The notes beneath the pieces were generated by a model that searched no databases, was not told the origin of the DNA, and worked only from the letters and a program-made list of their open reading frames with translations. Source: Acestrorhynchus altus (lineage: Eukaryota; Chordata; Actinopteri; Characiformes; Acestrorhynchidae). Taken from it: a stretch of DNA of 64,000 nucleotides. Shown piece after piece: positions 10,572-22,219 of the stretch (position 1 is the first letter of the stretch; each line of letters starts with the position of its first letter). The DNA is taken from NCBI GenBank assembly GCA_034509495.1, contig CM067514.1:4466441-4530440 (forward strand), read 5' to 3'. Made by a program: the position numbers and the translations under genes.

Positions 10572-11308
10572 CAAATTAGCCATAAAATTAAAACCCCTCC
10601 TTATTTATCCACATAGCTCCACTGACCACACAGGATTACTTTGTAGTTCAATAATTACAGACTGTAGTTCATCTGTATCTCTATAGACTTTATTCTCCTC
10701 CTTTCATCCTGATTGTCAATGATCAGGACCCCACAGGACCACCACAGAGCAGCTATTATGTGGGTGGTGGGTGATTCACAGCATCAACACTGATATGATG
10801 GTGGATCCATAAGTGGATCCGACACAGCAGTGCTGCTGGAGTGTTTAAACACTGTGTCCCCTCATTGTCCACTATATTAGACACTTGTCTACCCTTTACT
10901 CTTTCATCAGCTCACAGGATGCTGCACACAAGACACTGCCCACAGGATGCTGTTTACTAGATATTTCTGGTTGGTGGACTTTTCTCCAGCTGTGACACTG
11001 AGGGGTTTAAACACTCCAGCAGCACTGCTGTATCTGATCCACTTGTACCAGCACAACACACACTTACACACCACCACCATGTCAGTTTCACGGCAGTGCT
11101 GAGAATGACCCATCACCCACATAATAGCTGCTCTGTGGTGGTCCTGAGGGCTCCTGACCATTGAAGATCAGGAGGATAAAGTATGAAAGTATGCAGAGAA
11201 ACAGATGGACTACAGTCTGTAATTATAGAACTACCATGTGCTCCTGTATGATCAGTGAGTGTAGAAACAAGGAAAACAAGGTCATAGTATTAGGGTTGAT
11301 TAGAGTGT
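10572..11308. mobile_element. Fold-back MITE with long inverted arms
   Basis: The left arm (about 10572-10850) and right arm (about 10990-11308) are imperfect reverse complements. Paired blocks: 'acagactgtagttcatctgt' against 'acagatggactacagtctgt'; 'accaccacagagcagctatt' against 'aatagctgctctgtggtggt'; 'gcagtgctgctggagtgttt' against 'aaacactccagcagcactgc'. No protein is encoded. The same element, split by a LINE, is at 23926-25065. Confidence 0.85.
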
Positions 11309-12111
11309 TTAATAGAGTGGACAGTGAGTGGATTGAAATGCTACAATGCTGACAGACCACAGCTGGGCTCAGCACGGTTGGAACAGGTTAGCTGCAGCAG
11401 CACAGCAGTCGTGAAGATGACATAACAGACACTGGCACCATCAGTTGCCACATCAGTGCCTTTCTATCTAACTGCACCACTGGGCTCGTCTGTGTTTAGC
11501 AGCCTCTTTCTCTGAGCTGCAGCAGTGTGATGAGAACAAGAACTGGAGGAGGAGAGCATGGCTGAAGGGAAGGGCAATGCTGAATATGAAGCATTTGTGT
11601 TGGTCTGAGATGCTGATACTCTAGTGTGGCACCTATTGGCAGAAAGCACCACAGGGCACCTCTAAAATCTATGCTGTTACTCATTCAGCTCCAGAACAAG
11701 AAGCTTTCAAAGAAACCTATGACATTCATGTCAGTGATGAACGTATGTAACCGTCTGACCACAGCTGTATATATGGAAACGTAATGGGGTTATAATACAC
11801 TGGGCAGTGGAAATGGGTGGATCAGTGATCTAGTCACTAATCCGGTGAGTCAGTTTCCTTTGACCGGACGCAAACAGCGGCGCACAGGTGAGGAGCTGTC
11901 CAGTATTGGCCAGCAAGCAGCTTTAGGTAATCTGCCTGTGCTTCAGGACAGATAAGCTTAGATTTGCACTGAGGGGGAAGCACTTTTGTTTCCAAACGCC
12001 ACATTGACATGTTTATCCAACTCAAGCGATAATCCATACGCACCGATGCAGAGGTACTGGCCTATCCTCGGCTCTAGGACTGAGAGCTTACTCACATGAT
12101 TTGCTTAATGT

Positions 12112-12113
<2 letters not shown>
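11309..12113. other. No gene seen
   Basis: Short frames on both strands overlap at 11464-11684 and 11837-12043, but none carries a recognisable domain. Confidence 0.55.
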
Positions 12114-12163
<50 letters not shown>

Positions 12164-12730
12164 CCTAATCACCCATAAACGCATGAATACTTTCGAAGAA
12201 GAGCGGGGGGTTGGGAAGGTCGTGCTCTAAATCTGAAGTATGGACTCGACAGTATTTAATCAAGCATTTACTGGAAACAAAAGACTTGAAAAAACACCAA
12301 AGGATGTTTATGCAGTGGAGCAACAGTTACACTGGATCATTGTCCACTGTGTTTTAGGGACGGATTAGCGAGATGGTCAAATGTGGCAGCTCCACTGCAC
12401 TGTATGCTTCCTATGAAATATCCTTCTCTGACAACTCTGACCAAACAATAACCATCACAGTGATGGTAATGAGACTTGAAAGCAGGGCTTTCCAGATAAA
12501 CAAGCTATTAGGCCATTCTTCAAGAACATGGGGATCAGAAGACTCTAGGGGGTTCTTTAGAGCGATGGCATCGGAGAACCACCTTCAGTTTGGATTTCAG
12601 AGACAATGAAATCATCATTTTACCAGTGGGAAATCTTCTGGGCATTCTAGGATTTTGAGAATAAAAATTAAAGTATTAAAGTGTTTTTGATGATGATGAT
12701 GATTATTATTATTATTATTATTATTATTAT
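12114..12730. other. (CA)n tract, then no gene seen, then (ATT)n
   Basis: (CA)n at about 12114-12158 and (ATT)n at about 12702-12731. The 78-codon frame at 12373-12609 has no recognisable family and no splice logic around it. Confidence 0.6.
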
Positions 12731-13082
12731 TGGGTGGAATGGTGCCGCAGTGGATAGTGCTGTTGCCTCACATCAAGAAGGACCTGGGTTCAATCCCCGG
12801 GTGGGGCGACCTGGGAAGTTTCTGTGTGAAGTTTGCATGTTGTCCCCGTGTTCGCATGGGTTTCCTCCGGGTACTCCAGTTTCCCCCACAGTCCAAAGAT
12901 ATGTGCGGTAGGTGAATTGGTGACTCTAAAGTGGTCCTTAGTGTGTGTGTGTGTGTGTTTGATCCCTATGATGGAATAATGCCCTGTCTAGGGTTGTTTC
13001 CTGCCCTCAGAGTTGCCAGCTGGGCACCGCCTCCCCCGTGACTCTATTCAGGAATATGCGGTTCAGAAAATGGATGGATGGA

Positions 13083-13132
<50 letters not shown>
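12731..13132 (+). mobile_element. tRNA-derived SINE with ATGG/ATT tail
   Basis: Near the start 'gtgccgcagtgg' fits a tRNA A box, and 'gggttcaatcccc' about 45 bp later fits a B box, the internal RNA polymerase III promoter. The body has the familiar fish retroposon words 'tttgcatgttgtccccgtg', 'tgggtttcctccgggtactc', 'cccacagtccaaagatatg' and 'tgccctgtctaggg'. It ends 'aaaatggatggatggat' and passes into (ATT)n. A diverged relative is at 59105-59425. Confidence 0.85.
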
Positions 13133-13135
<3 letters not shown>

Positions 13136-13544
13136 GTGAAAAGTAAAACAAACAAAAACTTACTTGCGACCTGATGTAAGGAGATTAGCTGTTCATATAG
13201 GCCAAAAAAAAAATGCTACAAAGGGTCTTTCCCACCAATGCGGAATGGGTTTGTGAACCTTTCGGTGCATTTCCACCAACAAAAACAGATTCCAAAACCT
13301 GAAAAATCATTAACAGTGTGAACCAAAGATCAGTACGTTTCTTGATGCGAACCGCTGTGGGTGTATCTGGTTGTACAAAGGCAAAGAAACAATGGGATAG
13401 CATTCGTCTCACACGGTGTAGTCTTGTACATTGTCTCATCACAGAATGTTGATCCATGTTTACATTTTAGAGAAAAACAAACATCTATAAAATTCACATT
13501 TAAAAAAATGTCTTTTTTTTCACAGGCTTCTTTCACAAAAACGG
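13133..13544. other. No gene seen
   Basis: Short frames on both strands only. Words such as 'gtgaacctttcggtgcat' and 'aaccgctgtgggtg' suggest an old dispersed repeat, but no family can be named. Confidence 0.45.
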
Positions 13545-13935
13545 TTAATTATGGACCCATACATGGTTCTTCGTTGACATCACTGAGGAACCTTTTCCAA
13601 CAATGTGGAACGGCACATAGGTTCATATAAGCCTGATTTTGCATTTACAGCAGTGTTAGTGGAACAGAGGATACGTCACAGAATACGTTATCAACAGAGG
13701 GCGCTGCACAGCAGCAGTGAATGGAAGTGAGAAGAGCAGCATGTATAGACTTCCTGCGATGGTTTGTACAGAAACGTATCCTCTGTTCCACTAAAACTGT
13801 TGTAGATGCAGGATGGTTTGCTGAGGTTCTTATGAGCTTCAATGGAACCAGTTCAGACTGGAACCTATGTACTGTTCCATAATGCTGGAAAAGGTTCCTC
13901 AGTGATGTCAAAGAAGAACCATGTATGGGTCATTG
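13545..13935. mobile_element. Fold-back MITE, GGTTCCTCAGTGATG type
   Basis: The left arm has 'acatggttcttcgttgacat', 'cactgaggaaccttttcca' and 'gtggaacagaggatacgt'. The right arm has the reverse complements 'acgtatcctctgttccac', 'tggaaaaggttcctcagtg' and 'atgtcaaagaagaaccatgt'. The arms are about 150 bp and close on a loop near 13690-13770. A LINE fragment begins right at its outer edge. Confidence 0.8.
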
Positions 13936-14512
13936 AATATCTTGGGTCAATGGACAGTGCAGAAAGAGGTGAAGAAGAGGGTGCAGGCAGGATGGAGTGG
14001 GTGGAGATGGGTGTCAGGGCTGATGTGTGACAGAAGGAGAGCAGCAAGAGTGAAAGAGAAGGTCTACAAGACAGTAGTGAGACCTGCTATGATGTACGGT
14101 TTGGAGACGGTGGCTCTGTCTAAAAGACAGGAGGCTGAGCTGGAGGTGGCGGAGATGAAGATGCTGAGATGTTTGTTGGGAGTGACGAGGGTGGACAAGA
14201 TTATAAATGAGCAGATCAGAGGGACAGTGAAGGTGGAGTAGTTTGGAAATAAAACCAGAGAGGCCAGGTTGAGATGGTTTGGATATGTGTTGAGTAGGAA
14301 TCGTGGATAGATCGGACAAAGAAAGTTGGAGATGGAGCTGCCGGGCAGAAGGAGAAGAGGAAGACCTCAGTGAAGGTTTATGGAGGTAGTGAAGGTGGAC
14401 ATGGAGATGGTTGGTGTAACAGTAGAGGAGGCAGGGGATAGGGCAAGATGGAGGCAGATGAACCGCTGTGGCGACTCCTAAAGGGAGCAGCCGAAAGAAG
14501 AAGAACAAGATT
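13936..14512 (+). pseudogene. LINE reverse transcriptase, C-terminal fragment and 3' end
   Basis: The frame reads VKEKVYKTVVRPAMMYGLET, then VAEMKMLRCLLGVTRVDKI and NEQIRGTVKVE before a TAG at 14239. After the stop the same frame continues ARLRWFGYVLSR and, with a second stop, GRRRRGRPQ and FMEVVKVDM, then RWRQM.RCGD. This is the end of a non-LTR retrotransposon polyprotein; the RRRGRP and RWRQMIRCGDP ending suggests an RTE-like clade, with low certainty. It is 5'-truncated and carries several stops. 1785-1966 is a shorter copy. Confidence 0.8.
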
Positions 14513-14908
14513 GGTGTGGTTCCAACACACACACCTCATTTACAAAAACGGTTCTTGTTTAATAGCACCTTTATTTTTAAAGAGTGAATATTCAATTAAT
14601 GTTCATGCATAAAAATAACGACATGGAATTACAACGTAGGCCTACTCAAAGACCCCTGGCCACAGCGGACTCTCCCTCGTGAAAAGAGTGGAAAAGTGAA
14701 ATGGAGTTTATTGATGGAATGTTGGGAAAGTGAAAATTGGAGTAAATCTGCTTATTTTGTTCGGAGCATTCGTCTTAAAGCAGGCGGAATGAACTCCATT
14801 AGATTCATTGTAAAGCACAGCGGGAAAGCAGGCAGTGTGCAGTGTAATTAGGCTTAATGCATGCCAGTGCAGTCAGTGCGGAGCCACCAGTCACGCATAC
14901 ACACACAT

Positions 14909-14974
<66 letters not shown>

Positions 14975-15415
14975 CGTTTCATGCACTTTTTATACCATAG
15001 GCATGCAGTGAGCTCTCATGCGCAGCCCCGTTCAGACTGGAAGCAGCAGAGTGTGAAGTGAGAACGAGGCGCAAACACAGGTTCAACCTGCACATCTGCA
15101 AATTCCCCTCTCAGCTCACTCTCCTCTGTTCTGACGTGACCCGACCTCACCTTCCGGGTTCAAAACCTCCTACACACATCCCAACGTCTCACCCTCCACA
15201 CCCCCCACCTTCTCACTCTTCTCCCCTTGACACACCTCATCACCCCACTGCTTCACTCTCCACTTCCTCACTCTTCACAAACCCCGGCGCCACATTTTCC
15301 ATAAACCCCAGTGCCTCGCTCACCACACACCCTATCGCCTCACTCTCCACACAGTCACATTCAATTCACAGACCACGTTTCCAGAAAAGGCCAGTCAAGC
15401 AAGCACAAAGGCCCT

Positions 15416-15416
<1 letters not shown>
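14513..15416. other. No gene seen; long (CA)n tract
   Basis: (CA)n of about 60 bp at 14911-14971. 14550-14890 is AT-rich and unique-looking, with homeodomain-like words ('gtgtaattaggcttaatg'). 15120-15400 is C-rich (ccac/ctcac words) with frames that look like composition effects. Confidence 0.6.
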
Positions 15417-15457
<41 letters not shown>

Positions 15458-15567
15458 AGAAAAAAAAGAAGAGACAAAGAGAGGAAAAGAGATGGGAGAG
15501 AGAGACGGAGGACAAGAAAGGGACTGAACAATGGGAGAAAGAGAAAAGAGAGAAGGAATAAGTGAAG

Positions 15568-15615
<48 letters not shown>

Positions 15616-15637
15616 CAAGCAAGAGAGAGGAGAGAAC

Positions 15638-15704
<67 letters not shown>
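15417..15704. repeat. Long polypurine (GA)n tract
   Basis: About 288 bp of nearly pure purine on the + strand: (GA)n runs at about 15418-15453, 15570-15604 and 15640-15704, joined by G/A-rich DNA with few pyrimidines. All frames through it are low-complexity artefacts (RERERE or SLSLSL). Confidence 0.95.
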
Positions 15705-15708
<4 letters not shown>

Positions 15709-15772
15709 GTACCCATCATCCTAAAGTGCCAAATGGAGGATAAAAAACATGGGCTGGCATGTTATGTCAGTG

Positions 15773-15816
<44 letters not shown>

Positions 15817-16646
15817 TTACTCAAGAGCACACATCGCTTATGGGAAGCACACGCATGTACATCTCTGCATACGCACACAGACACACACTAACACTACTAC
15901 ACAAGCAGGCCTCACACAGTTAATGTAAAGCTCACAAGTGTGCATACATGGACACATGTATGCACACATACACACATATAGACGCATGCACACACTCTCG
16001 TCACGTGTGGGCTGCAGTGAGGGTGGGGGTGGAGGTGTAGGAGCTGCAGGCGAGGCGTTTGACCTCCTTTTGCATGGCTGCACCCAGCTGTACAAACTCT
16101 ACAGACGCTGGAACATAGAGGAACTGAGAGCCATGTCCCAAAGCAACCCCCCCCCCCCCCCTCCACAACACAGACCAACACACACACACACACACTCATA
16201 CATGCTCATACACACACATCAGAGCAGAGCAGACAGCGTGGAGGCGACTCCCCGTGTTTGTTTCTAAATAGAGCGTGTTTATCAAGAGGTCCCTAAGTAA
16301 ACAGCATAAATAAACAGTATGTGAAACGAGGGGATGGAGGGAGGGAGGGAGGGAGGGAAGAAGAGAGGGATGGAGGGAGGGCCGAAGTGAGGGCTGGAGC
16401 AAGGGATGAACAGATGAATGCACTCATCAGCTCATGTTCCAGCCCGAGATCGCCCAGCCACACAGACATCACAGCCGAGCCTCTGTCTCTCCGCATCAGG
16501 CACATGTGCACCAAGGCCTCCTTTGAAACACCGGACGATAAGTATAGACAGAGCACTGCGATACACACCCCCGACATGCAAATTCACAGAAAGCACGGAA
16601 ATGTACTTTGAGCAATGTTTAGCATCCCAACTCCAAAGCCATTGTA
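15705..16646. other. No gene seen; CA, CACA/GTAT and GGGA simple repeats
   Basis: (CA)n at about 15777-15814, diffuse 'cacaca/catac' DNA to 16220, a poly-C run at 16147-16162 and (GGGA)n at about 16334-16360. The frames here are low-complexity. Confidence 0.75.
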
Positions 16647-16977
16647 CACTTTATGCACAAAAGTATTGGGACGCCTGCTCATTCACTATTTCTTCACTAA
16701 TCAAGGCTATTAAAAAGAGTTTATCCTGCTTTTGTTGGAGAAACTGTCTCGACTGTCCAGGGAATTGTGGAGCATTGCTTCAAAGATTTGAATGCCTGCA
16801 GTGATGAGAGTTGTTATATATCTGCTCCAAAGAGTCCTATTCTATTGGCAGTCCTTCCCTACAGGGACTAGACAAGCTGTGTGTGCATTTGCGCATCTGT
16901 GTCAGCAATGGCTGCAACCTAAAGTAGCTAAAGGCCGTCATTAGAAGGGGTATCCTTAAATATTGGGGCAAGTAGTG
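16647..16977 (+). mobile_element. MITE, 'CACTATATGGACAAAAGTA' family
   Basis: 331 bp. It starts CACTTTATGCACAAAAGTATT and ends 'ggggcaagtagtg', with TA at 16645-16646 and 16978-16979. Inner words 'ttatcctgcttttgttgga', 'actgtccagggaa' and 'gtgtcagcaatggctgcaa' are family-typical. It encodes no protein. Confidence 0.88.
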
Positions 16978-17159
16978 TAGCTGAGTGATGCCAACTAGTG
17001 TGAGTGACCAGGATCAGCCCATCATGTGACATTCTTTGAGGAAAAGTACATGATGTGAATGAAAATATAGCTCCAATTTTGGTTAAAATAAAAGCAGACA
17101 TTTTACTTACATAACGTTTTCATTGATCTTTGTTTTGCTGTATCTGGGACAGCAAATGT

Positions 17160-17500
17160 ATACCAGCAAATTCTACTGGAGGATAAACTGGAGGATAAAA
17201 CCGCCCGTGAGCTGAATCTTAAGAGGATGTGGGCCGTGCAACAAGACAACGGGCCTCAACACACAACTCGATCTACCAAAGAATGTTTAACGAAGAAAAA
17301 ATGAGGAATATCCGAACCCTGACTTTAATCCACAAGAAATGTCGTAGAGTTCATGGGAGGAAACCCACCAACATAACAGAGCTGAAGCTGGTTTGTATGG
17401 AGGAATGGGCTACAATCCGTGCAGGACTAATCGACAGTTACTGGAAATGTAACTACAAATTCTATGAAGCTTTAGGTCAACTTTATGCAGAAATATAGAA
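17160..17500 (+). pseudogene. Tc1-like transposase C-terminal relic (second lineage)
   Basis: One frame gives QQDNGPQHTTRSTKECL, the block with the second catalytic Asp, and stops. A neighbouring frame continues with NITELKLVCMEEWATI and AGLIDSYWKCNY, the usual C-terminal end of Tc1 transposases. A frameshift separates the two, and the SPDLNPIE-type block is lost. It differs from the relic at 8724. Confidence 0.75.
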
Positions 17501-18528
17501 ATTATAAAGGGTTAACAAAGATTTAACGACCACTGTATGTTCAGCTAGAGAACACCTTGCTATTCTCAACGTTCCTTTGATCAAGATTTCCAATCTTGTA
17601 ACATTACCTACTCAGTCCACATGCTTCTGTCACTTTCAGTAATATGATTATTCATGTCCTACAAATCCAGGTCATCCTCCTTCCCGACTGAGGAGGGCAC
17701 TTTCACCAGGCAGGTGATCTCACATGTGGTTATTGTCCTTCACTAATAGTGTATTTAAAGTTTATTACTTTTTATTATGACATTATTATCACTATTTTAC
17801 AAAGTTTGAACTGTTCGAATGTCTATGTCCTTTTTTTTGTTGACTCCCGGTATTTGGATCTTAGCTCTGGATGATGAACAGAGCAGATCTGAATGGAAAT
17901 GTAATAAAGGGCTATTGTGTCTCCACCTCCATTTAACCAAACTATGAGCGAAGTACTTCATTAAAGATGCTTCTGGAATGTTTTGGAAGGAAATCGATAA
18001 ATGTGCTGAAAGCACTGCTGGCCTTATGCGTCTGCTTCCCTGGACATCAATTAAGTGTAATCATCGACTGAATGGCTCGGTCATTTTCTCCCTTTATTGT
18101 GAAAACCTCTCGCTAGGCCACTCCGCAACTGGGAAACCAGCCTGAAAACTCAGACGTGAAGCAGGGGGATCAAAAGGGTACCCCCTACAGCCCCAGCTGC
18201 TGGTTGAGAGCTGGACGGGTTCCCGGCTGCTCTTCGCTGGCCACGGACGAAACTAGCCTAGTGCTGTAATCTGTGAGGCCGTGTCTCAGGGCGGCTGACG
18301 TGATGTTCTCTCCCTCGTATATAGGCCACACACTTGGAACACAGTGTTCTGCCAGCCGCTGACGTCATATGCTCACACTGCACACACACATCCCCTCCCG
18401 ACCCCACCACCACCACCTCCCCCTCCACACTGGTCCAAAGAGTGCAAAGCTCTCAGCCTCCATCACTCATCTGACACTTGCACCACTGAGAGCAGGGAGA
18501 GAGAGAGAGAGAGACAGAGAGAGAGAGA
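17501..18528. other. No gene seen
   Basis: Unique-looking, moderately GC-rich from 18050 to 18350. Short GA and CCACC patches near 18400-18530. No exon-like chain. Confidence 0.55.
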
Positions 18529-18971
18529 GTGTCCAAATATTTGTAGACACCCCTTCAAATAAATGCATTCAGCTACTTTTAGTTGCTCCCATTGCTGACA
18601 CGGTCCCTGTAGAGAAGTTCTGGAGAAGACTCTCTGGAGCAGATTAGCATGAACCTATTGACACCATGCCTAATGTCATGCATGGGCCAGAGGGATATAA
18701 AGTCCCCCAGCATTGAGCTGTGGAGCAGTGATGCTGTGTTCTCTGGAAAGATGGAGCTCAAGTTGGGGATGAGGTGGAGCGGTTCACTAATGCTCTTGTC
18801 CCTAAATGCAATCAAATCCTCACAGCAATGCTCCAAAACATAGTGGAAAGCCTTCCCCCGGACAGTAGAGACAGATACTCCAACAAAAGCAGGACAAACT
18901 CTTTTTAGTGCTCTTGATTTCAGAGGAAACCGTGAATGAGCAGGTGTCCCAATACTTTTGTCTGCACAGTG
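18529..18971 (-). mobile_element. MITE, 'CACTATATGGACAAAAGTA' family
   Basis: It contains 'ttagttgctcccattgctga', 'atgaacctattgacaccatg', 'cctaatgtcatgcatggg', 'tccaacaaaagcaggacaaa' and 'gaatgagcaggtgtcccaa'. It ends 'tctgcacagtg' plus TA (18972-18973). The left part touches a (GA)n run and its edge is not clean. Confidence 0.8.
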
Positions 18972-19677
18972 TACATGTATTTTAGATGATTACGGGGAGA
19001 TTAGATGTATCCTCTTGCATAAGGAAGGAGAAAGTGAGATGTTATAAAGGAAGGAGATATTATATAACACTTTTCATGCAGATTATTAAAGAGCAACACC
19101 AGCTGTCTTTTAGCCCCGCCTCCTTTCTCCACACTCTTCGGGAGTTCGGGAGGAGTAGCCAGTGATGTTCATGACGTCATCATAAATGGGTTATTTCACG
19201 GCGATGCGCTGCTCATCAGCATACGATTAACTAGGTAAGTAACAGTGAAACATTGGTATTGCGGCTTTGTTTACGGTGTATACATCCCTCGTCTACAATC
19301 GCTAGTGTAGTATGAGCAGACTTGTCCCTGCTGACATCACGTCACATGACTCAAACCTTCCATTATCCCAAGACATTTTTCTGAGATTCTCTTTACGCAA
19401 ATAATATTTGTTTTAAAAGTCAAACACGATCAGAAGACACACAACCAGCTACCAGACTGGGTTTGAACTACTGTTTTGTAATATTACTGGTGTTGCACTT
19501 TAAAAGTGAAGGTAGAGCCGATGACACACGTCCCAGTTACGGCACCAGGTGGAACGGGGAATTCCCAGTATGAAGCTGCTGCTGAAAAATCTGCCAGAAT
19601 TGTGCGAATCATGTGAGCATGCAGAGGACGGTTTCCAGCATCATGTGGCTTTCATGCCTACCAACTACACTATCTGG
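18972..19677. other. No gene seen
   Basis: Unique-looking DNA with no supportable exon. 19100-19330 is somewhat GC-richer ('cccgcctcctttctcc', 'gatgacgtcatcataaat' type words including a CRE-like TGACGTCA at 19173) but has no evident transcript structure. Confidence 0.5.
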
Positions 19678-20060
19678 ACAAAAATATTGGGACACCTGCT
19701 CAATCATTGTTTCTTCTGAAATCAAGAGCTGATCCTGCTTTGATGGAGTATCTGTCTCTGCTGTCCAGGGAAGGCTTTCTACTAGATTGTGGAGCACTGC
19801 TGTGAGGATTTGATTGCATTCAGGGACAAGAGCATTAGTGAGGTCAGGATGTTGGATGATCACCACCCCCCCACCTCATCCCCAACTCCACAACTCATCC
19901 CAGACATACTGGGTGAAGTATCTGATCCAAGCATCTGATTGGGTGGTGATCCAATCAAATGGTAGAAAGTCTTCCCTGGATAGTGGAGACAGTTACTCCA
20001 GCAAAAGCAGGACAAACTCTTTTTAATACTCTTGATCTTAGTACGTACGTCCATATTGTC
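19678..20060 (+). mobile_element. MITE, 'CACTATATGGACAAAAGTA' family
   Basis: It starts CACTATCTGGACAAAAATATT after TA (19676-19677). It continues with 'gggacacctgctcaatcatt', 'gatcctgctttgatggagta' and 'ctgtccagggaaggcttt', then turns at 'ccacctcatccccaactcc'. It ends 'cgtccatattgtc' before TA. Confidence 0.85.
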
Positions 20061-20377
20061 TACAGCGTATTAGTATAGAGTTCCTAATAGATGGACTTCA
20101 TATATTCAATATACTGGACAAACTAGACGAGCAGAACAGAACAAATGATGGGACAACCCAAGGAACTGAAATGGAGAGATAGAATTGAAGAAAAGAAAGA
20201 GCAAAAGATGTAAAGACAGCCAGGCCAGTGAGAGAGATCGGGGTTGAGAAAGACAGAAAGAGAGAGAGAGCGACAGAGCGCTGGACGTCTGCTCTTTGCA
20301 GAAAGGACATGCTGTTTACTCCTGCTGACACTCAGCCTGGGATAGTGTGCCGTCGCGACCTTTCAATTTCACCTCCG

Positions 20378-20434
<57 letters not shown>

Positions 20435-21304
20435 AGCACACACACTGCAGACAGGCGCGCCCAGTGGTTTAGAAGCCTCCGCTCCATTTCTAGGTCATGG
20501 AGATTGAGCAAGCTTTGGGAGCTTGCTCTGACACGAAGATATGTGGACATAAAACAATCCCTGAAGACCATTATTGTGATGTTCTGTCTCTCAGGCCAAG
20601 AGACAATAAAGCATTATGCAATAATCCGGCTGTCTGCTTTCTCCACCGTAAAGAACAGGACGATATTTCATTCTCTGTTCCATAATATGATCCTCCTGTT
20701 TGACAACATCATAAGCAAGGATAACGTCAGATCCTCCGGAGCCAAAATAACCACAAACACACAGAGCTTATATCTCTGACCTACAGGAGAAGGTCCACAG
20801 TGGAGTCCCTGTGATCAGTTTTAGAGTCTGATTAACCACCTTTTATTCTATACTCTACAAACGTATTTGTGCAATATGATAGAAGAAGCTCTTTTGGTTC
20901 CATGCAGAACCATGCTGAGTAGGAGTGTGAAGAACCTTTACATTAAACTCTTTAAACCTTTAAACACAAATTCTTAATGGAATTGAATGTAGGTCTTCTG
21001 TGATGGTATCACTCAAATAACCACTGGTAGTAGGGATGCACAGGAAAGACCAAACCAAACAAAATGAAACATCTGAAAACATCAGAAAACTGGCAAATTC
21101 ACAGGTTTTCATTACTTTTGTCCCTTTTTTGTCTTGATTTTCAAAGAAAATCCTCCTCTGGATCCAGTATTCATAATGTCTTATAACGACAGGTTTCATA
21201 ATGCATTATAATATCGGTTCATAAGTCCATTGCATATATTAATGCTATAATAAATACTTTTGTGCACAAATTACAGGATAGTATCTTCTGTCATATCGAA
21301 TCTG
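20061..21304. other. No gene seen; (CA)n at 20380-20431
   Basis: The 183-codon frame at 20228-20779 runs through the (CA)n tract, and its non-repeat parts match no family I recognise. 20880-20960 carries dispersed 'ggttccatgcagaaccat' words typical of a repeat. Confidence 0.55.
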
Positions 21305-21707
21305 CTGTAAGCAAAGACATATTTGCATCATCCTACAATACAATGCATCAGGGCAGCAGAGAGGATCATTAGATGTAATCTGCCATCACTTCAGGACATC
21401 TACACCAGCAGGGTGAAGAAGCATGCTGGCAAAATTACAGCTGACCCCTCTCATCCTGGACATCACCTCTTTCAGACACCACCCTCTGGCAGAAGACTCA
21501 GGTCCATCAAGACCAGCACAACAATATGTGCCAACAGCTTCTTCCCCAGAGCTGTGGCTCTCCTCAGTCACAGGGGTCACCACAGGGGTCATCCTGCACC
21601 ATAACTGAACAGTACTTGAACTGTTTTCTGAGAATCCTCTGATCTCACTCATGACACTGGCTCGCACTACACTGCTCATCTGCACTGAATATATATACAG
21701 GGTTTGG

Positions 21708-22219
21708 ACAATGAAACTGAAACACCTGTCATTGTAGTGGGAGGTTTCATGGTTAAATTGGAGCAGCCTGGTGGCCAATCTTCATTAATTGCACCAGTAA
21801 GAGCAGAGTGTGAAGGTTCAATTAGCAGGTAAGAGCACAGTTCTGCTCAAAATATTGTAATGCACACAACATTATGGGGGACATACCAGAGTTCAAAAGA
21901 GGACACATTGTTGGTGCACGTCTTGCTGGCGCATCTGTGACCAAGAGAGCAAGTCTTTGTGATGTATCAAGAGCCACGGTATCCAGGGTGATGTCAGCAC
22001 CACCAAGAAGGACCAACCACATCCAACAGGATTAACTGTGGACGCAAGAGGAAGCTGTCTGAAAGGGATGTTCGGGTGCTAAACCGGATTGTATCAAAAA
22101 AATGTCCTTCACAAGACAAACTGACGATGTATTGACCGCAAAAGGAGGCCCTAGTTCACCATAATAATCAATTATTCTGATCTAAAACCAGGTGTTTCAG
22201 TTTCATTGTCCAACCCCTG
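21708..22219 (+). mobile_element. Short non-autonomous Tc1-like element, copy 2
   Basis: 512 bp with inverted ends CAGGGTTTGGACAATGAAAC and its complement, flanked by TA (21706-21707, 22220-22221). Closely similar to copy 1 along its length. It splits the 3' untranslated part of a LINE. Confidence 0.92.
21874..22035 (+). CDS. 53-aa helix-turn-helix ORF of the short Tc1 element, copy 2
   Basis: Same start (MGDIPEFKRG), same stop position and same length as the ORF at 7810. Visible changes are Q to H and T to I (HIVGAR), T to R (SVTKRAS) and I to V (RATVSRVM). There is no catalytic domain. Expression is unproven. Confidence 0.5.
   Translation: MGDIPEFKRGHIVGARLAGASVTKRASLCDVSRATVSRVMSAPPRRTNHIQQD

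Noticed and set aside
12731..12800. Possible tRNA gene (A and B boxes present)
   Set aside because: No cloverleaf with acceptor and anticodon stems could be drawn; the downstream body and tail identify a SINE.
14014..14532. 172-codon frame on the minus strand
   Set aside because: Antisense to a LINE coding fragment on the + strand whose protein is recognisable.
15058..15719. Several frames of 75-167 codons on both strands
   Set aside because: Low-complexity Arg-Glu or Ser-Leu repeats from (GA)n, and C-rich DNA.
19168..19182. Promoter suggested by a CRE-like TGACGTCA
   Set aside because: No TATA box, splice donor or coding exon downstream; an isolated 8-bp match is expected by chance in 64 kb.
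20228..20779. 183-codon frame on the + strand
   Set aside because: Passes through a (CA)n tract; the rest has no recognisable domain and no exon signals.
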